Positions 61,145-64,000 of a stretch of 64,000 nt of DNA are shown in pieces; the first letter of the stretch is position 1; each line of letters begins with the position of its first letter. The translations under genes and the position numbers were made by a program. Origin of the DNA: Echinarachnius parma (taxonomy: Eukaryota; Echinodermata; Echinoidea; Clypeasteroida; Echinarachniidae); NCBI GenBank assembly GCA_037951105.1, contig JBAMJV010001372.1, forward strand, positions 62,001 to 126,000. Reading direction: 5' to 3'. The notes under the pieces are model-generated. The model searched no databases, was not told the DNA's origin, and saw only the letters and a program-made list of their open reading frames with translations.

Positions 61145-61714
61145 GGCCCCTTTGCAGAAAGAATCGCAATTGAATGTAAGGTGATCCGTTCGGAAAACAA
61201 AATGCATTGGGGGGGGGGGGGGGGGGGGTGGCGAGCATTGTTCACAAACAATGCACATTTGAACTAATCAGATTTGCGCATTTAGTCACATGATCCGACT
61301 TGCAATTAATAGACCGCTTCTGTAATGTATGCAAATGATATGCGTATGACATAAGACTCTCCGTTGGCAAGCTTAACAATAGTAACTAGGTCCGGCAAGC
61401 TAAGTTTGCCGGAGCTTGCCGGACATAGTTACTATTGTTAAGCTTGCCAACGGGGAGTCTGACGTCATACGCATAATATTTGCATACATTACAGAAGCGA
61501 TCTATTGCAACTTTATAATCGAATGGCAACCAAGGAAGGGAAAGAGAAGAAAAGATAGAGCGATGAAATAACATCATACGTGGGAACGGCCGCATGGCCC
61601 AGGATAGACAGAAGAGAATGGAAATGTCATGAGGAGGGCTTTGTCCAACGTCTGGATGAACTATGGCCTGATAGATAGATAGAATCGATTGCAATGCTTT
61701 CTGCAACAAGGCCC
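61145..61714. mobile_element. Family F MITE expanded by nested insertions
   Basis: Ends GGGCCCCTTTGCAGAAAGA and CTTTCTGCAACAAGGCCC. A poly-G tract (about 61209-61228) and a TA-flanked palindrome (61312-61502) lie inside, and more sequence precedes the right end. Confidence 0.75.
61312..61502. mobile_element. TA-flanked palindromic MITE, 191 bp
   Basis: TA at 61310-61311 and 61503-61504. Ends GACCGCTTCTGTAATGTATG and GATCGCTTCTGTAATGTATG. Centre TCCGGCAAGC / GCTTGCCGGA. Confidence 0.85.
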
Positions 61715-61734
61715 TCCTAATATAAAGTTTGTAC

Positions 61735-62060
61735 ATTATCAATTTTGGCAAATCACCATTTTTCATACACAGTTAATTGCACAAATCACAAGGTAAAATT
61801 GTACATAATAGTACTAAAAGTATTTATTTCAAGGTGTTCGTATATTTTAGCATGAAAATCACATGTAGATAATCATATATGCAATACATCTTTTAATTTT
61901 GTCCAATAATAACCTTTGAATACTCAGTCATAAAAACTTTGGAAATAGGAACAATATAATATCAATAATGGCAAATCACCATTTTTCAAATACAATAAAT
62001 GAAACAAATCACAAGGTAAAAGTATTTATTTCAAGGTGTTCATATATTTGAGCATGAAAT
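61735..62060 (+). repeat. Diverged tandem duplication
   Basis: GGCAAATCACCATTTTTCA, ACAAATCACAAGGTAAAA and GTATTTATTTCAAGGTGTTC occur in the same order at 61747-61850 and 61971-62045. Confidence 0.8.
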
Positions 62061-62341
62061 CATACTACACACAGCAACATATGAAAATTATTAAGACATG
62101 TATGTATATAAATAGAGGCAATTTGTCTTCTTGCTAATGCATTATGCCAATGATCAAGCTGAATGGAATACATATATATTTCCTGAGGGTTTTATTTTCA
62201 TGAATATATCGCAAATCACTTGTGAATCACGAAATTAACAACACGCTAGAATATTGACAACAAATGCAAAGCAATTACACGCATTGCATGCATTACTGCA
62301 CTATAGCATCTCTCTCAAGACAGTCATACACAATATGTATA

Positions 62342-62534
62342 CTGTAAACGTTGTTATTTTCGCGCGATTAATATTTCGCGCTGAGCGACACAAAAAACAC
62401 ATTCGCGGAATTTTAATTTCGCGGCCGAGCAAGTGTTCACACCTTTTACAAATCACGCATTTATATTCACGGAGGCCGACTTCAGCGAGAAATCCGCGAA
62501 AATAAATGCACCGCGAACATTACCACGTTTACAG
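62342..62534. mobile_element. TA-flanked MITE, 193 bp, CG-rich
   Basis: TA at 62340-62341 and 62535-62536. Ends CTGTAAACGTTGTTATTTTC and CTGTAAACGTGGTAATGTTC, with TTCGCG motifs in both arms. Confidence 0.82.
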
Positions 62535-62895
62535 TACACATGCAGTGGGCTACATGTAAACTGCGCTAGCCCGCTGAATGCATGTAACAGCCAAACGCGA
62601 ATATAACCACTCGCAAAATTGGCGTAAAGTCCCGATTCTCAATAATGTATGTATGCAAAATATATGGTGTATACAGTACTTAATTGGTATTTTTTCAGCA
62701 CATAATAATTGGTCTCAGAAATCGAGAACTCTACATGGAAAATGTCAATAGCTGAGCCTCATAGTTTCATAGTACATTTCCAATTGTTTTAAATATCAAA
62801 TCAATGTAACTACTAGCTACGTCACCAGTCAATCAGTATGGAGTATGATAGGTGTTGCCATGGTAGTTACACTTACAATAAGCGGAAATGTTTAA

Positions 62896-63326
62896 AGGGT
62901 ACCACCACCCCAAAATAATAATCTTTTTATAGAAAGGTAACATCTTTAGTATTCCATTCCTTCAATAAGTTCACAAAAATATGTTTTCAGAAAAAATATA
63001 TAATTGGAAAACGCATCACCAGTCTCAGCCATGCGGTCATGCGGTCTGAATGCGCAGACTATTATGCGAGCAGAGCCAGCGGCGCTCTATGCAGAGCGAA
63101 CGAATCATCCAGGATTCTATTGACGTACGTGTGAATTACATTGGCGAACTCGCAAATGCCTGGCCCGTGTGGAACCACGAGATAGCCGTGGTTCCGTAAG
63201 TGGTGGAAATTAATTGCTTTGTTTATGAATTACACAACCCTTTGCAAAATGTTGGGTATCTATTTGATATCACAAAACGGTACCAAAACATATAATAATG
63301 TGTTGTCCTTTGCCTGGTGGTCCCCT
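62896..63326 (+). mobile_element. TTAA-flanked MITE, family C
   Basis: TTAA at 62892-62895 and 63327-63330. Ends AGGGTACCACCACCCC and GCCTGGTGGTCCCCT. Internal hairpin GGAACCACGAGATAGCCGTG then GTTCC at 63170-63194. Confidence 0.9.
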
Positions 63327-63330
63327 TTAA

Positions 63331-63769
63331 TGAAACATGGAGCCCGTAATTATATTACATATTTACTATCTTTGTACAGGACGGATATATAATTATTGCA
63401 CTTCATATTGCAAAAATGAGTTGGTTTGTGTTGTAATCACAAACACTTTGGTCCACTTCAAATGTATTTTGAACATTATACTCACAAAATAACTCAATTG
63501 ACAATTTACATAATGAACGACCAAATTAAGTAGAATATGAAGACACAGTGAAAACACATTTGTGGAGACTCTTTTTCACAGATAAACAGTCTGTATAAAT
63601 ATAAGTACTATGTATATGATCTTGCATAATAATTAAAACAATAAATTTCAACAACAGTAATCAGGCAATGATGAAAATAAGTTTGATCTGAAAAGGAACA
63701 AAGATAGGGAGAAATAATCCCAAATGTAATCCACACTCCTGCTCTCAACAAGGGAGCATGAATGGATAT
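63331..63769. other. Non-coding AT-rich stretch
   Basis: Nothing recognisable. Confidence 0.5.
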
Positions 63770-63960
63770 ATACCAATGGTCTGGTAAAAATTAGCCTGGT
63801 GCACCTATAGGTATGTGGCTGCCTGTGTCTAGTATGCTCCCCAGGGAGTTAAGAAGGTGCACAACATAAGTGTGCAGATCTGAACGGTACCTAACGACCA
63901 GGGATTTAAATAATCCAAGGTCTTGAATGTTCAGCGTTAGGCACTCTTATGTCACATTAT
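63770..63960 (+). repeat. SINE-like fragment, family G
   Basis: ATGCTCCCCAGGGAGTTAAG and GGTGCACAACATAAGTGTGC match the inverse of 10133-10176. It is diverged toward the window edge. Confidence 0.55.
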
Positions 63961-64000
63961 CGTTGTGTATGAACCTGGCTATTGCACTTCTAGGTTCCCG

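Overview
This is a eukaryotic, metazoan window: AT-rich, with split genes using GT-AG introns and dense in small DNA transposons and palindromic repeats. The proteins and repeat types suggest an invertebrate, most likely a marine deuterostome (echinoderm-like). That placement is inference; the sequence alone does not fix the species. No bacterial, phage or viral features were seen.

Three protein-coding genes can be supported. (1) Positions 6080-21715 (+) hold the 3' seven exons of an ANKAR orthologue (ankyrin plus armadillo repeats). They encode 895 codons and the stop; the N-terminal part lies upstream or off the window. (2) Positions 34971-36527 (-) hold a complete intronless coding sequence for the mitochondrial pyruvate dehydrogenase phosphatase catalytic subunit, PDP1 (518 aa). 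(3) Positions 43362-51908 (+) hold a complete eight-exon PLA2G15/LCAT-family lysosomal phospholipase. All seven introns join in phase to give 425 aa, with signal peptide and Ser-Asp-His triad. The genes are functionally unrelated and no operon-like logic applies.

The rest is repeats. 1-3.3 kb: TTAA-flanked MITEs, one nested in another. 3.5-3.9 kb: a CpG-rich island. 9-21 kb (ANKAR introns): SINE pieces, TA-flanked and hAT-like elements, fold-backs and a short satellite. 21.7-34 kb: a 49-bp minisatellite, a tRNA-derived SINE, several palindromes and a 3.85-kb element with nine copies of a 14-mer. 37.6-43.2 kb: MITEs, poly-C tracts and a LINE tail. 43.4-51.9 kb: PLA2G15 with MITEs in its introns. 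52-64 kb: MITEs, a roughly 120-bp tandem array and a 1.5-kb palindrome.

The most striking pattern is that five exons of the two multi-exon genes have tandem partial copies beside them, twelve fragments in all. Upstream fragments keep the splice acceptor and the exon's 5' part; downstream fragments keep the exon's 3' part and usually the donor. For PLA2G15 exon 8 this leaves a frame open through two copies, with a possible alternative C-terminus. Other highlights are a nested TTAA insertion whose empty site is preserved in a sister copy, and two hAT-like elements with exact 8-bp target duplications.
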